This document shows positions 53,671 to 61,911 of a DNA stretch of 64,000 nucleotides, piece after piece. Under the pieces are notes generated by a model. The model made no database searches. It saw only the letters and a program-made list of their open reading frames with translations, and had not been told where the DNA came from. Each line of letters starts with the position of its first letter. The stretch's first letter is position 1. Source of the stretch: Agrobacterium tumefaciens (GTDB lineage Bacteria > Pseudomonadota > Alphaproteobacteria > Rhizobiales > Rhizobiaceae); assembly GCF_000834635.1 (NCBI RefSeq), contig NZ_JXQV01000009.1, forward strand, positions 620,001 to 684,000, written 5' to 3'. A program made the position numbers and the translations under genes.

Positions 53671-53716
53671 CGCCTATTTTTTAAGCGCGCCGAAAAAGAT
53701 TGCAAATCAATAGGCG
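53671..53716. promoter_or_regulatory. Inverted repeat in the GntR-nasT divergent region
   Basis: Perfect arms CGCCTATT/AATAGGCG separated by 30 bp, located 19 bp upstream of the nasT ATG; possible operator for either gene. Confidence 0.4.
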
Positions 53717-53734
53717 CTGCGTCATCTATGCCCC

Positions 53735-54322
53735 ATGACGCTGCGCGACCTGACCATATTGGTGATCGACGAAAACGCCATCCGCGCCTCCATTATCGAG
53801 GAGGGATTGCGCGAGGCGGGGCATGACCGTGTGACGGTCATTCATGAAGTGCACGGCGTGGCGCGCATCATCGAAACGCTGTGTCCCGACGTGATTGTCA
53901 TCGATATCGAAAATCCCAACCGCGACATGATGGAGCATCTGTTCCAGCTCACCCGCACTGTCGGGCGACCCATCGCCATGTTTGTGGACCGATCCGACAC
54001 AGCATCCATCGAGGCAGCCGTGGAGGCAGGCGTTTCGGCCTATATTGTGGATGGGCTGAAGAAAGAGCGCGTCAAACCCATTCTCGATATGGCCGTCAGC
54101 CGCTTCAATGCCTTCAGCCGCCTGAAGCGGGAACTGGCCGACGCCAAATCCGCACTTGAGGACCGCAAGATCGTTGAGCGCGCGAAGGGCATCCTCATGA
54201 AGATGCGCGGTCTTTCCGAGGAAGAAGCCTTCGCGCTTTTGCGCCAAACGGCCATGAACGAAAAGAAAAAACTCTCCGATATCGCGCAAAGCGTGGTGAC
54301 GGCGGCCGGTCTGTTGATGTGA
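53735..54322 (+). CDS. nasT: NasT, ANTAR-domain antiterminator response regulator
   Basis: 195-residue protein: N-terminal receiver-like domain (about 5-120, with VIVIDIENPN at the phospho-acceptor strand) and C-terminal ANTAR domain (about 130-190: RKIVERAKGILMKMRGLSEEEAFALLRQ). ANTAR domains bind paired hexaloop hairpins in leader RNA and stop terminator formation. With NasS bound it is inactive; nitrate releases it. The probable target is the leader of nrtA at 55802-55997. Followed by nasS after 29 bp. Confidence 0.95.
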   Translation: MTLRDLTILVIDENAIRASIIEEGLREAGHDRVTVIHEVHGVARIIETLCPDVIVIDIENPNRDMMEHLFQLTRTVGRPIAMFVDRSDTASIEAAVEAGVSAYIVDGLKKERVKPILDMAVSRFNAFSRLKRELADAKSALEDRKIVERAKGILMKMRGLSEEEAFALLRQTAMNEKKKLSDIAQSVVTAAGLLM

Positions 54323-54351
54323 ACGGCTGACGGAGCGAAAGGAAGCAGACC

Positions 54352-55617
54352 ATGACCAGCAACGGTCGCGTAGACAAAGCCCCGGCACTGATCGGCAATG
54401 ACAGCCAGCGCACCTTGCGCGCAGGCTTCATTCCGCTTGTCGATGCCTCGGTGCTGATCGCGGCTGCAGAATTCGGCTTTGCGGAGCGTGAAGGCCTGAC
54501 GCTGGATCTGGTGAAGGACGTTTCCTGGGCCAATGTGCGTGACCGGCTGGCGTTCCGGCAGTTCGATATTGCCCATATGCTGTCACCCATGCCGGTCGCA
54601 TCCATGCTGGATCTCGGCTCTAACCCCTCACCCACCATCACGCCTTTTTCTCTTGGGCGCGGCGGCAATGCGATTACCCTGTCGACACGGCTGTTTTCAC
54701 GCATGCGCGAGCTGACCGGATTGTCCGAGACGGCAAGCGCACTGGAAAACGCAAATGCGCTGCGAACTCTTCTGCAAGACATGCGCTTGCGCGGCGAAAC
54801 CGTGCCCACCTTTGGCGTGACCTACCCCTTCTCATCCCACAATTATGAGTTCCGCTATTGGCTGGCCGCTGGCGGCATTGATCCCGATCGCGACGTCAAA
54901 CTCGTGGTCGTCCCGCCACCGCTTACATCGGATGCGCTGGCCGCAGGCGCCATCGAAGGCTTCTGCGTCGGCGCACCCTGGAACATGATTGCCAGCGCAC
55001 GCGGCATTGGCCGCATCGTCGCCGCCAAGCAGGATATCTGGCCATCCGCACCGGAAAAGGTGGTGGGCATGCGACCCGATTGGGCGGAAACACAGCCGGA
55101 GGCGGTTTCACGCCTGCTGGTGGCGCTAGATGCGGCGGCACACTGGTGTGACGACATCGACAATCACGCCACCCTTTCAGAAACGCTTAGCTCTGCGAAA
55201 TACATTGGCGCACCCGTGGAGATCCTGCGCCAAGTGCTGGCCGGGCGCTTCAGCGTGGATGCGCAAGGTAACCAGCGGGTGATTGAACGCTACTTTACCT
55301 TCCACGACACATTCGCCAATTACCCCCGCAAAAGTCAGGCGCTGTGGATCTACAGCCAGATGATCCGCTGGGGGCAGACGCGCTTTTCAACGCAAGCTGC
55401 TAAAGCAGCCGCATCAGCCTACCGGACCGATCTTTATCGGCACGCGCTGGGATCGAGCAACGTCCCCGTCGAGCCGGATATCCGGGTGGAAGGCGATAGG
55501 GATGGCGACCGCTTCATGGACGGCCATGTGTTCGATCCTATGGACATAGAGGCCTATGTCCGGGCCTTTCCAGTGCGCGCAGGAGACGGCAATATTTCTG
55601 GAAACGAGGAGGCCTGA
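54352..55617 (+). CDS. nasS: NasS, cytoplasmic nitrate sensor
   Basis: 421-residue protein of the CmpA/NrtA nitrate-binding fold but lacking a signal peptide. It shares with the periplasmic NrtA at 55998-57296 the segment FRYWLAAGGIDPDRDV and the VVVPPP motif. In the known NasS-NasT pair this protein holds NasT in the absence of nitrate or nitrite. Starts 29 bp after nasT, with GGAAGCAG upstream. Confidence 0.93.
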   Translation: MTSNGRVDKAPALIGNDSQRTLRAGFIPLVDASVLIAAAEFGFAEREGLTLDLVKDVSWANVRDRLAFRQFDIAHMLSPMPVASMLDLGSNPSPTITPFSLGRGGNAITLSTRLFSRMRELTGLSETASALENANALRTLLQDMRLRGETVPTFGVTYPFSSHNYEFRYWLAAGGIDPDRDVKLVVVPPPLTSDALAAGAIEGFCVGAPWNMIASARGIGRIVAAKQDIWPSAPEKVVGMRPDWAETQPEAVSRLLVALDAAAHWCDDIDNHATLSETLSSAKYIGAPVEILRQVLAGRFSVDAQGNQRVIERYFTFHDTFANYPRKSQALWIYSQMIRWGQTRFSTQAAKAAASAYRTDLYRHALGSSNVPVEPDIRVEGDRDGDRFMDGHVFDPMDIEAYVRAFPVRAGDGNISGNEEA

Positions 55618-55628
55618 ATTCAGCGTCC

Positions 55629-55645
55629 TGCACAAATGCTGCGCA
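55629..55645. promoter_or_regulatory. Candidate NtrC enhancer site
   Basis: TGCACAAATGCTGCGCA has the 17-bp dyad form of NtrC sites (TGCAC-N7-G-GCA arms). A second, 16-bp relative, CGCACTCAGCTGCGCA, lies at 55659-55674. Both are about 100-150 bp upstream of the sigma-54 promoter, the usual enhancer distance. Confidence 0.6.
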
Positions 55646-55775
55646 AAAATGGATCATACGCACTCAGCTGCGCAATTTCTAGGCCGCCGCCCCTCGTCGT
55701 GAAACACCCATCCACGCCTCTTCCTTCCCAGATTTAGCCTTTCCGAACAATCGCATAGTCTGACGCCACCAAAAC

Positions 55776-55791
55776 TGGCACGGCGTTTGCT
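55776..55791 (+). promoter_or_regulatory. Sigma-54 promoter of the nitrate assimilation operon
   Basis: TGGCACGGCGTTTGCT: GG at -24 (55777-55778), exactly 10 bp, GC at -12 (55789-55790), a full match to the RpoN consensus. Transcription should start near 55802, a few bases before the first leader hairpin. Confidence 0.9.
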
Positions 55792-55804
55792 TTGTAGGAA
55801 ATAT

Positions 55805-55866
55805 CCGGTCAACGGCGATCGGAGATAAAAGCGCGTAACCGCTGCTTACCAACGACACAGACGTCG
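55805..55866 (+). promoter_or_regulatory. ANTAR-type leader RNA motif (NasT target)
   Basis: Two hairpins with six-nucleotide loops: P1 CCGGTC-AACGGC-GATCGG (55805-55822) and P2 CGAC-ACAGAC-GTCG (55853-55866). In both loops position 1 is A and position 4 is G, the pattern recognised by ANTAR proteins. The 30-nt spacer is longer than usual and can form its own small stem AGCG/CGCT (55830-55843). Confidence 0.75.
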
Positions 55867-55899
55867 CAAGGTTTTTGCTGCCAGGGGCATACCCCCGGC

Positions 55900-55933
55900 A
55901 AACGCAATCTCCGAGCGGCGTTTTTTTGTTTTT
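55900..55933 (+). terminator. Leader terminator/attenuator of nrtA
   Basis: Stem AAACGC/GCGTTT (55900-55905 with 55918-55923) followed by a run of seven T, then GTTTTT. It lies 64 bp before the nrtA ATG, downstream of the ANTAR hairpins, so it is the site where NasT would prevent termination. The loop contains ATCTCCGA (55907-55914), complementary to TCGGAGAT at the end of P1 (55819-55826). Confidence 0.78.
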
Positions 55934-55997
55934 GCACTTTCGCTTTTGCACTTGGGAAACAGGCGCCCTGACGGCGGCTTAAAAATGGGGAACAGGA

Positions 55998-57296
55998 ATG
56001 AAACCGACATTCACAGGCACTATAAGCCGCCGCGGCATGCTGAAGACGACAGCAACCGCCGCCCTAATTACCGCCATCCGCTCAGCCTTCCCATCCGGCG
56101 CATTCGCCGCAGCCGCAACGCCTGAAGTGACCGGCGCGAAGCTCGGCTATATCGCGCTAACGGATGCAGCGCCTCTCGTCGTTGCCGCCGAAAAAGGCCT
56201 CTTCGCCAAATATGGAATGCCCGATGTCGAGGTCGCCAAACAGGCCTCCTGGGGTGCCACGCGTGATAATCTGGTGCTGGGCGGCGCGTCGAACGGCATT
56301 GATGGCGCGCATATTCTGACCCCCATGCCCTACCTCATGCACACCGGCAAGGTCACGCAGAACAATGTGCCTGTGCCGATGGCCATTCTCGCCCGCCTCA
56401 ACCTCGACAGCCAGGGCATCTCGGTTGCCAAGGAATATGCCGATACCGGTGTTCAGCTCGATGCGTCCAAACTGAAAGCCGCTTTCGAAAAGAAGAAGGC
56501 TGAGGGCAAGGAGATCAAGGCCGCCATGACCTTCCCCGGCGGCACGCATGATCTTTGGATCCGCTATTGGCTGGCCGCAGGCGGCATTGATCCCGACAAG
56601 GATGTGTCCACCATCGTCGTTCCGCCACCGCAGATGGTCGCCAATATGAAGGTCGGCAACATGGATGTGTTCTGTGTGGGCGAACCCTGGAACGAGCAGC
56701 TCGTCAATCAGGGCATCGGCTTTACCGCCTGCACGACGGGTGAACTGTGGAAAGGCCACCCGGAAAAGGCGCTCGGCATGCGCGCCGACTGGGTGGAGAA
56801 GAACCCGAACGCCGCAAAAGCCATTCTCATGGCCGTGATGGAAGCCCAGCAATGGTGCGACAGCATGGACAACAAGGAAGAGATGTCGACCATTCTGGGC
56901 AAGCGCCAATGGTTCAACGTGCCGCCAAAGGACGTGCTGGGCCGCCTGAAGGGTGACATCAACTACGGCAACGACCGCGTGGCGCACGGCACCGATCTGC
57001 AGATGAAATTTTGGAAAGACGGCGCGTCCTACCCGTTCCAAAGCCATGACAGCTGGTTCCTGGCTGAAAACATTCGCTGGGGCAAGTTCGCACCCGATAC
57101 CGACATCAAGGTACTGGTCTCTGCTGTTAACCGCGAAGACCTCTGGCGCGAAGCTGCCAAGGATCTGGGCGTGGCTGCAAGCGATATCCCGGCATCCAAG
57201 TCTCGCGGCAAGGAAACCTTCTTCGACGGCAAGGTCTTCGACCCGGAAAACCCATCCGCCTATCTCGACAGCCTTTCGATCAAGGCCGCCTCGTAA
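55998..57296 (+). CDS. nrtA: Nitrate ABC transporter substrate-binding protein
   Basis: 432-residue periplasmic protein with a twin-arginine signal peptide (SRRGMLK at residues 10-16, cleavage near AFA-A about residue 37). The mature part has the NrtA/CmpA landmarks: GYIALTDAAPLVVAAEKGLF, GGASNGIDGAHILTPMPYLM, RYWLAAGGIDPDKDV, and FCVGEPWNEQLV. It delivers nitrate or nitrite to NrtB/NrtC. First gene after the attenuated leader. Confidence 0.95.
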   Translation: MKPTFTGTISRRGMLKTTATAALITAIRSAFPSGAFAAAATPEVTGAKLGYIALTDAAPLVVAAEKGLFAKYGMPDVEVAKQASWGATRDNLVLGGASNGIDGAHILTPMPYLMHTGKVTQNNVPVPMAILARLNLDSQGISVAKEYADTGVQLDASKLKAAFEKKKAEGKEIKAAMTFPGGTHDLWIRYWLAAGGIDPDKDVSTIVVPPPQMVANMKVGNMDVFCVGEPWNEQLVNQGIGFTACTTGELWKGHPEKALGMRADWVEKNPNAAKAILMAVMEAQQWCDSMDNKEEMSTILGKRQWFNVPPKDVLGRLKGDINYGNDRVAHGTDLQMKFWKDGASYPFQSHDSWFLAENIRWGKFAPDTDIKVLVSAVNREDLWREAAKDLGVAASDIPASKSRGKETFFDGKVFDPENPSAYLDSLSIKAAS

Positions 57297-57314
57297 TCAC
57301 GACAGGATAAAACC

Positions 57315-58208
57315 ATGACCGCAACTGCCCGCAAGACAGACAGCATGGCAACGGCCACCCCAATTCCGAAAAGCGGCACCGTGATCGCGATTGCCCGCCG
57401 CCCCGCGAGGGGTTTCAACCCGCGAAAGATTGCCGTGGCCATCGCCCGCAATGTACTTCCTCCGCTCGTCGTGCTGGTTCTGCTGCTCGGCATCTGGCAG
57501 GCGCTCTGTTCCGCTCCCGGCGCAACCTTGCCGCCGCCAAGCCAGGTGTTTCAGGAAAGCTACGACCTGATAGCCTATCCCTTCTTCGTCTATGGCTCGC
57601 AGGATATCGGCCTTGGCTGGCGGGTGCTGATTTCGCTGGAACGCGTCGCCTATGGCTTCGGTCTTGCCGCCATTGCCGGCGTCATCCTCGGTGCCGTCGT
57701 CGGTCAGTCCATCTGGGCCATGCGCGGCCTCGACCCCATCTTTCAGGTGTTGCGCACCGTGCCGCCACTGGCTTGGCTACCGCTGTCTCTGGCTGCCTTT
57801 CAGGACAGCAATCCATCGGCGATTTTCGTGATCTTCATCACCTCCATCTGGCCCGTCATCATCAACACTGCCGTTGGCGTGCGCAACATTCCGCAGGATT
57901 ACCGCAACGTGGCGCAGGTGCTGCGGCTGAACCAGCTGGAATTCTTCTACAAGATCATGCTGCCATCCGCCGCCCCTTACATCTTCACCGGCCTGCGCAT
58001 CGGCGTCGGCCTCTCGTGGCTCGCCATCGTTGCGGCTGAAATGCTGACGGGTGGCGTCGGCATCGGCTTCTTCATCTGGGATGCGTGGAATTCCTCGCGC
58101 CTGCCCGACATCATCGTCGCACTCGCTTACATCGGCGTCGTCGGCTTTGTCCTCGACAAGCTGGTGGCGGCACTTGGCAACGTCGTCACCCGTGGCGCGG
58201 CCAACTGA
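57315..58208 (+). CDS. nrtB: Nitrate ABC transporter permease
   Basis: 297-residue permease with six hydrophobic segments, an N-terminal cytoplasmic extension of about 45 residues, and an EAA-type loop (AQVLRLNQLEFFYKIMLPSA, about 198-217). GVGIGFFIWDAWNSSRLPDII is typical of the nitrate/taurine permease group. Lies 18 bp after nrtA. Confidence 0.93.
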   Translation: MTATARKTDSMATATPIPKSGTVIAIARRPARGFNPRKIAVAIARNVLPPLVVLVLLLGIWQALCSAPGATLPPPSQVFQESYDLIAYPFFVYGSQDIGLGWRVLISLERVAYGFGLAAIAGVILGAVVGQSIWAMRGLDPIFQVLRTVPPLAWLPLSLAAFQDSNPSAIFVIFITSIWPVIINTAVGVRNIPQDYRNVAQVLRLNQLEFFYKIMLPSAAPYIFTGLRIGVGLSWLAIVAAEMLTGGVGIGFFIWDAWNSSRLPDIIVALAYIGVVGFVLDKLVAALGNVVTRGAAN

Positions 58209-58221
58209 GGAGGAGAACACA

Positions 58222-59019
58222 ATGAACGCCTATCTCAAGCTTGATCACATCGACAAATATTTCGACAAGGGCGGTGTCCGCGCCGAAGTGCTGAAAGGCA
58301 TCAACCTCACCATCGGCAAGGGAGAATTCGTCTCCGTCATCGGCCATTCCGGCTGTGGCAAGTCCACCATGCTCAATCTCATTGCGGGCCTGACCAAAGT
58401 ATCCTCCGGTGTGGTTCTGCTGGAAAACCGCGAGGTGAACGAACCCGGCCCGGAACGCGCCGTGGTGTTTCAGAACCACAGCCTGTTGCCGTGGCTGACA
58501 GTCTATGAAAACGTCAATCTCGGCGTCGAAAAGGTCTTTCGCTATTCGAAATCGAAGGCCGAGCGTCACGAATGGGTCATGCGCAATCTCGATCTCGTGC
58601 AGATGGCCCATGCCAAGGACAAGAAGCCATCGGAAATTTCCGGCGGCATGAAACAGCGCGTCGGCATTGCCCGGGCGCTGGCCATGGAGCCGAAAATCCT
58701 GCTGCTGGATGAGCCATTCGGCGCGCTCGATGCGCTCACCCGCGCCCATTTGCAGGATGCGGTGATGGAAATCCATTCCCGCCTTGGCAACACCATGGTG
58801 ATGATCACCCACGATGTCGACGAGGCCGTTCTCCTGTCGGACCGCATCGTCATGATGACCAACGGACCTGCCGCCCATATCGGTGAAATTCTCGACGTGC
58901 CGCTGCCAAGGCCGCGCCATCGCATCGAGCTTGCCTCAGACCGAACCTACCTCAAATGCCGCGAAGCCGTGCTGAAGTTCCTCTATGAACGTCACCGCTT
59001 CGTCGAAGCTGCGGAGTAA
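58222..59019 (+). CDS. nrtC: Nitrate ABC transporter ATP-binding protein
   Basis: 265-residue ATPase: Walker A GHSGCGKST (41-49), the signature ISGGMKQRVGIARAL and Walker [12 protein letters not shown], followed by ITHDVDEAV. It is a single ATPase domain (NrtD-like), without the C-terminal nitrate-binding domain of cyanobacterial NrtC. Start at ATG 58222, behind a GAGGAGGAG ribosome site. Confidence 0.93.
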   Translation: MNAYLKLDHIDKYFDKGGVRAEVLKGINLTIGKGEFVSVIGHSGCGKSTMLNLIAGLTKVSSGVVLLENREVNEPGPERAVVFQNHSLLPWLTVYENVNLGVEKVFRYSKSKAERHEWVMRNLDLVQMAHAKDKKPSEISGGMKQRVGIARALAMEPKILLLDEPFGALDALTRAHLQDAVMEIHSRLGNTMVMITHDVDEAVLLSDRIVMMTNGPAAHIGEILDVPLPRPRHRIELASDRTYLKCREAVLKFLYERHRFVEAAE

Positions 59020-59025
59020 ACACCC

Positions 59026-61476
59026 ATGACAGAAAAACTTGTCATCATCGGAAACGGCATGGCCCCCGGGCGCATGCTGGAAGAACTGTTCGAAAAGGCA
59101 CCTGATCATTATCAGGTCACGATTTTCAACGCGGAACCCCGCGTCAACTATGACCGCATCATGCTCTCGCCGGTGCTTTCGGGCGAGAAGACCTATGAGG
59201 ACATCATCATCCATGGCGATGGATGGTATATCCAGCACGGCATCACGCTCTACAAGGGCCACCGCATCGTCAAGATCGACCGCGCTGCCAAGACCGTCAC
59301 CTCAGACCATGGCGTGACGGAACCCTACGACAAGCTGATCATCGCCACCGGCTCCGTACCCTTCATCATTCCGGTTCCGGGCAAGGATCTGCCCGGCGTT
59401 ATCACCTATCGCGATCTTGACGATGTGGATGCCATGCTGCTGGCTGCCCAATCCCGCGCCAAGGCCGTCGTCATCGGCGGTGGTTTGCTGGGGCTGGAAG
59501 CGGCTGCCGGTCTTTCCATGCGCGGCATGGACGTAACCGTGCTGCATGTGATGCCGACCCTGATGGAACGCCAGCTAGACCCGGCGGCGGGTTACCTTCT
59601 GCAGAAGGCCATGGAAGACCGCGGCATCAAGGTCATCACCAAGGCCAACACCAAACAGATCGTGGGCACCGATAAGGTCGAGGGCATTGAACTCGACAAT
59701 GGCACCATCATCCCCGCCACGCTTGTGGTGATGGCAGTCGGCATACGTCCCAATATCGGCTTGGCGAAGGATGCGGGCCTTGCCGTCAATCGCGGCATCG
59801 TCGTGGATGCGGGTATGCGCACATCTGATGGCGATATTCTCTCCGTTGGTGAATGCGCCGAAGTGGACGGCATGGTCTATGGCCTTGTTGCCCCGCTTTA
59901 CGAAATGGCGAGAGTGGCGGCGGCCCATCTGGCTGGCGATACGACGCCTGCCTTTGTCCATGCAGACACGCCGACCAAGCTGAAAGTCACTGGCATCAAC
60001 CTGTTTTCCATCGGAGACTTTGCCGATGGTGATGACCGTGAGGAAATCGTGCTGCGCGACGCCACCGCAGGCGTCTACAAGCGCGTGATTTTGAAAGACA
60101 ACCGTATCATCGGCACGGTTCTTTACGGTGAAACCTCCGATGGAGCGTGGTTCAACGACCTGAAGAAAAAGGGCGTCGATATCTCCGCCATGCGCGATAC
60201 TCTCATTTTCGGCCAGTCCTATCAAGGAGGGTCCCCATTGGACCCTATGGCGGCCGTTGCAGCCTTGCCGGATGATGCGGAAATCTGTGGCTGTAACGGC
60301 GTTTGCAAGAGCAAGATCACCTCGACCATCACGTCGAAGGGGCTGACATCTCTCGATGATGTGCGCGCCCACACCAAGGCGTCGGCGTCGTGCGGTTCCT
60401 GCACCGGCCTTGTCGAGCAATTGATGACGCTGACGCTGGGCGATAGCTACAACCCCGCTGCCGTTCAGCCCATGTGTACTTGTACGGATCTCGGCCATGA
60501 CGATGTGCGCCGTCTGATCAAGGCCAAGGGGCTTAAAACCATTCCCGCCGTGATGCAGGAACTGGAATGGAAGACATCCTGTGGTTGCGCCAAATGTCGC
60601 CCCGCGCTCAATTATTATCTCGTATCCGACTGGCCGGATGAATATGCCGACGACTACCAGTCGCGCTACATCAACGAGCGTGTCCACGCCAACATCCAGA
60701 AAGACGGCACCTATTCCGTCGTGCCGCGCATGTGGGGCGGCGTGACCAATGCCAATGAATTGCGCGCCATTGCCGATGTGGTCGACAAGTTCGAGATACC
60801 GATGGTGAAGGTGACCGGTGGCCAGCGTATCGATCTCTTGGGCATCGAAAAGGAAGACCTGCCCGCCGTGTGGGCTGATCTCGGCAAGGCCGGTTTCATC
60901 TCCGGTCAGGCCTATGCCAAGGGCCTGCGCACCGTCAAAACCTGCGTCGGTTCAGACTGGTGCCGCTTCGGAACGCAGGATTCGACCGGCTTTGGCATTC
61001 GCGTGGAGAAATTCATGTGGGGCTCCTGGACGCCCGCCAAGCTGAAGCTCGCCGTCTCCGGTTGCCCGCGCAACTGCGCGGAAGCCACCTGCAAGGACAT
61101 CGGCGTCATCTGCGTCGATAGTGGTTATGAGATCCACTTCGCCGGTGCCGCGGGCCTCGACATCAAGGGCACGGAAATTCTCGGCCTCGTCAAAACCGAG
61201 GATGAGGCGCTCGAGCACATTGTGGCGCTGACGCAGATGTACCGCGAACAAGGCCGCTACCTCGAGCGCATCTACAAATGGGCCAAGCGCATCGGCTACG
61301 ACGAAGTTCGCCGCCAGATTATGGGCGATGCCGAAAAGCGCAAGGCCTATTTCGAGCGCTTCGTCTTCAGCCAGAAATTCGCGCAGGTGGATCCATGGTC
61401 GGAGCGTGTGTCGGGCGAACACAAGCACGAGTTCAAACCCATGGCGACCATCGGCTTCAATCAGGCCGCAGAGTGA
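59026..61476 (+). CDS. nirB: Assimilatory nitrite reductase [NAD(P)H], large subunit
   Basis: 816-residue enzyme. Order of domains: FAD/NAD(P)-binding oxidoreductase (1-about 400; GNGMAPGR near the start, VIGGGLLGLEAA near 150), a Bfd-type [2Fe-2S] domain with C421, C423, C456 and C459, a second Bfd-like CxC...CGCxxC cluster (C519, C521, C524), then sulfite/nitrite reductase domains. The siroheme/[4Fe-4S] ligands are C640, C646, C680 and C684 (CVGSDWC and SGCPRNC). Reduces nitrite to ammonium. It is 6 bp from nrtC. Confidence 0.97.
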   Translation: MTEKLVIIGNGMAPGRMLEELFEKAPDHYQVTIFNAEPRVNYDRIMLSPVLSGEKTYEDIIIHGDGWYIQHGITLYKGHRIVKIDRAAKTVTSDHGVTEPYDKLIIATGSVPFIIPVPGKDLPGVITYRDLDDVDAMLLAAQSRAKAVVIGGGLLGLEAAAGLSMRGMDVTVLHVMPTLMERQLDPAAGYLLQKAMEDRGIKVITKANTKQIVGTDKVEGIELDNGTIIPATLVVMAVGIRPNIGLAKDAGLAVNRGIVVDAGMRTSDGDILSVGECAEVDGMVYGLVAPLYEMARVAAAHLAGDTTPAFVHADTPTKLKVTGINLFSIGDFADGDDREEIVLRDATAGVYKRVILKDNRIIGTVLYGETSDGAWFNDLKKKGVDISAMRDTLIFGQSYQGGSPLDPMAAVAALPDDAEICGCNGVCKSKITSTITSKGLTSLDDVRAHTKASASCGSCTGLVEQLMTLTLGDSYNPAAVQPMCTCTDLGHDDVRRLIKAKGLKTIPAVMQELEWKTSCGCAKCRPALNYYLVSDWPDEYADDYQSRYINERVHANIQKDGTYSVVPRMWGGVTNANELRAIADVVDKFEIPMVKVTGGQRIDLLGIEKEDLPAVWADLGKAGFISGQAYAKGLRTVKTCVGSDWCRFGTQDSTGFGIRVEKFMWGSWTPAKLKLAVSGCPRNCAEATCKDIGVICVDSGYEIHFAGAAGLDIKGTEILGLVKTEDEALEHIVALTQMYREQGRYLERIYKWAKRIGYDEVRRQIMGDAEKRKAYFERFVFSQKFAQVDPWSERVSGEHKHEFKPMATIGFNQAAE

Positions 61477-61481
61477 CCGAC

Positions 61482-61546
61482 TGCCCATGAGGCAGACCGG
61501 ACACATGGGCAATCGGGTGGGGCGAAAAGAGGAGTTTCGCCCCACC
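61482..61546 (+). promoter_or_regulatory. Two consecutive hairpins in the nirB-nirD gap
   Basis: TGCCCATG/CATGGGCA (61482-61511, 14-nt loop) and a 12-bp perfect stem GGTGGGGCGAAA/TTTCGCCCCACC (61516-61546) with loop AGAGGAG. No T run, so more likely an mRNA processing or stabilising element than a terminator. Confidence 0.6.
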
Positions 61547-61576
61547 TGAAATTCTCACGGCAAACACGGGACGAAA

Positions 61577-61909
61577 ATGATGAACTGGGTCGATATTGGC
61601 GATATCTTAGACATTCCCTTGCGCGGCGCGCGCTGCGTCAAAACGCCCTCCGGCAAGATCGCCGTCTTTCGCACGGCGGAAAACGATGTCTATGCCATAG
61701 AGGACCATTGCCCCCATAAGGGCGGGCCGCTCAGCCAAGGCATCGTGCATGGCGCATCGGTCACCTGCCCTCTGCACAACTGGGTGATTTCGCTGGAAAC
61801 CGGCAAGGCGCTGGGGGCGGATGAGGGTGCGGTGCGCACCATTCCCGTTCGCAATGTGGACGGCAAGCTGTCGATTTCGCTTGAAAGCCTCATGATTGCA
61901 GCGGAGTGA
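61577..61909 (+). CDS. nirD: Assimilatory nitrite reductase small subunit (Rieske-type)
   Basis: 110-residue protein with a Rieske-like fold. The ligand positions read EDHCPHKGGPLSQG and CPLHNWVI, so the C-x-H...C-x2-H [2Fe-2S] motif appears intact (C45, H47, C64, H67), unlike E. coli NirD where the ligands are lost. It supports NirB. 100 bp downstream of nirB and 2 bp before nasA. Confidence 0.93.
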   Translation: MMNWVDIGDILDIPLRGARCVKTPSGKIAVFRTAENDVYAIEDHCPHKGGPLSQGIVHGASVTCPLHNWVISLETGKALGADEGAVRTIPVRNVDGKLSISLESLMIAAE

Positions 61910-61911
61910 CC

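Noticed and set aside
56157-57047. 296-codon minus-strand frame opposite nrtA
   Set aside because: Shadow frame without motifs in a clearly coding plus-strand gene.
59575-60687. 370-codon minus-strand frame opposite nirB
   Set aside because: Shadow frame; nirB has complete cofactor motifs across this span.
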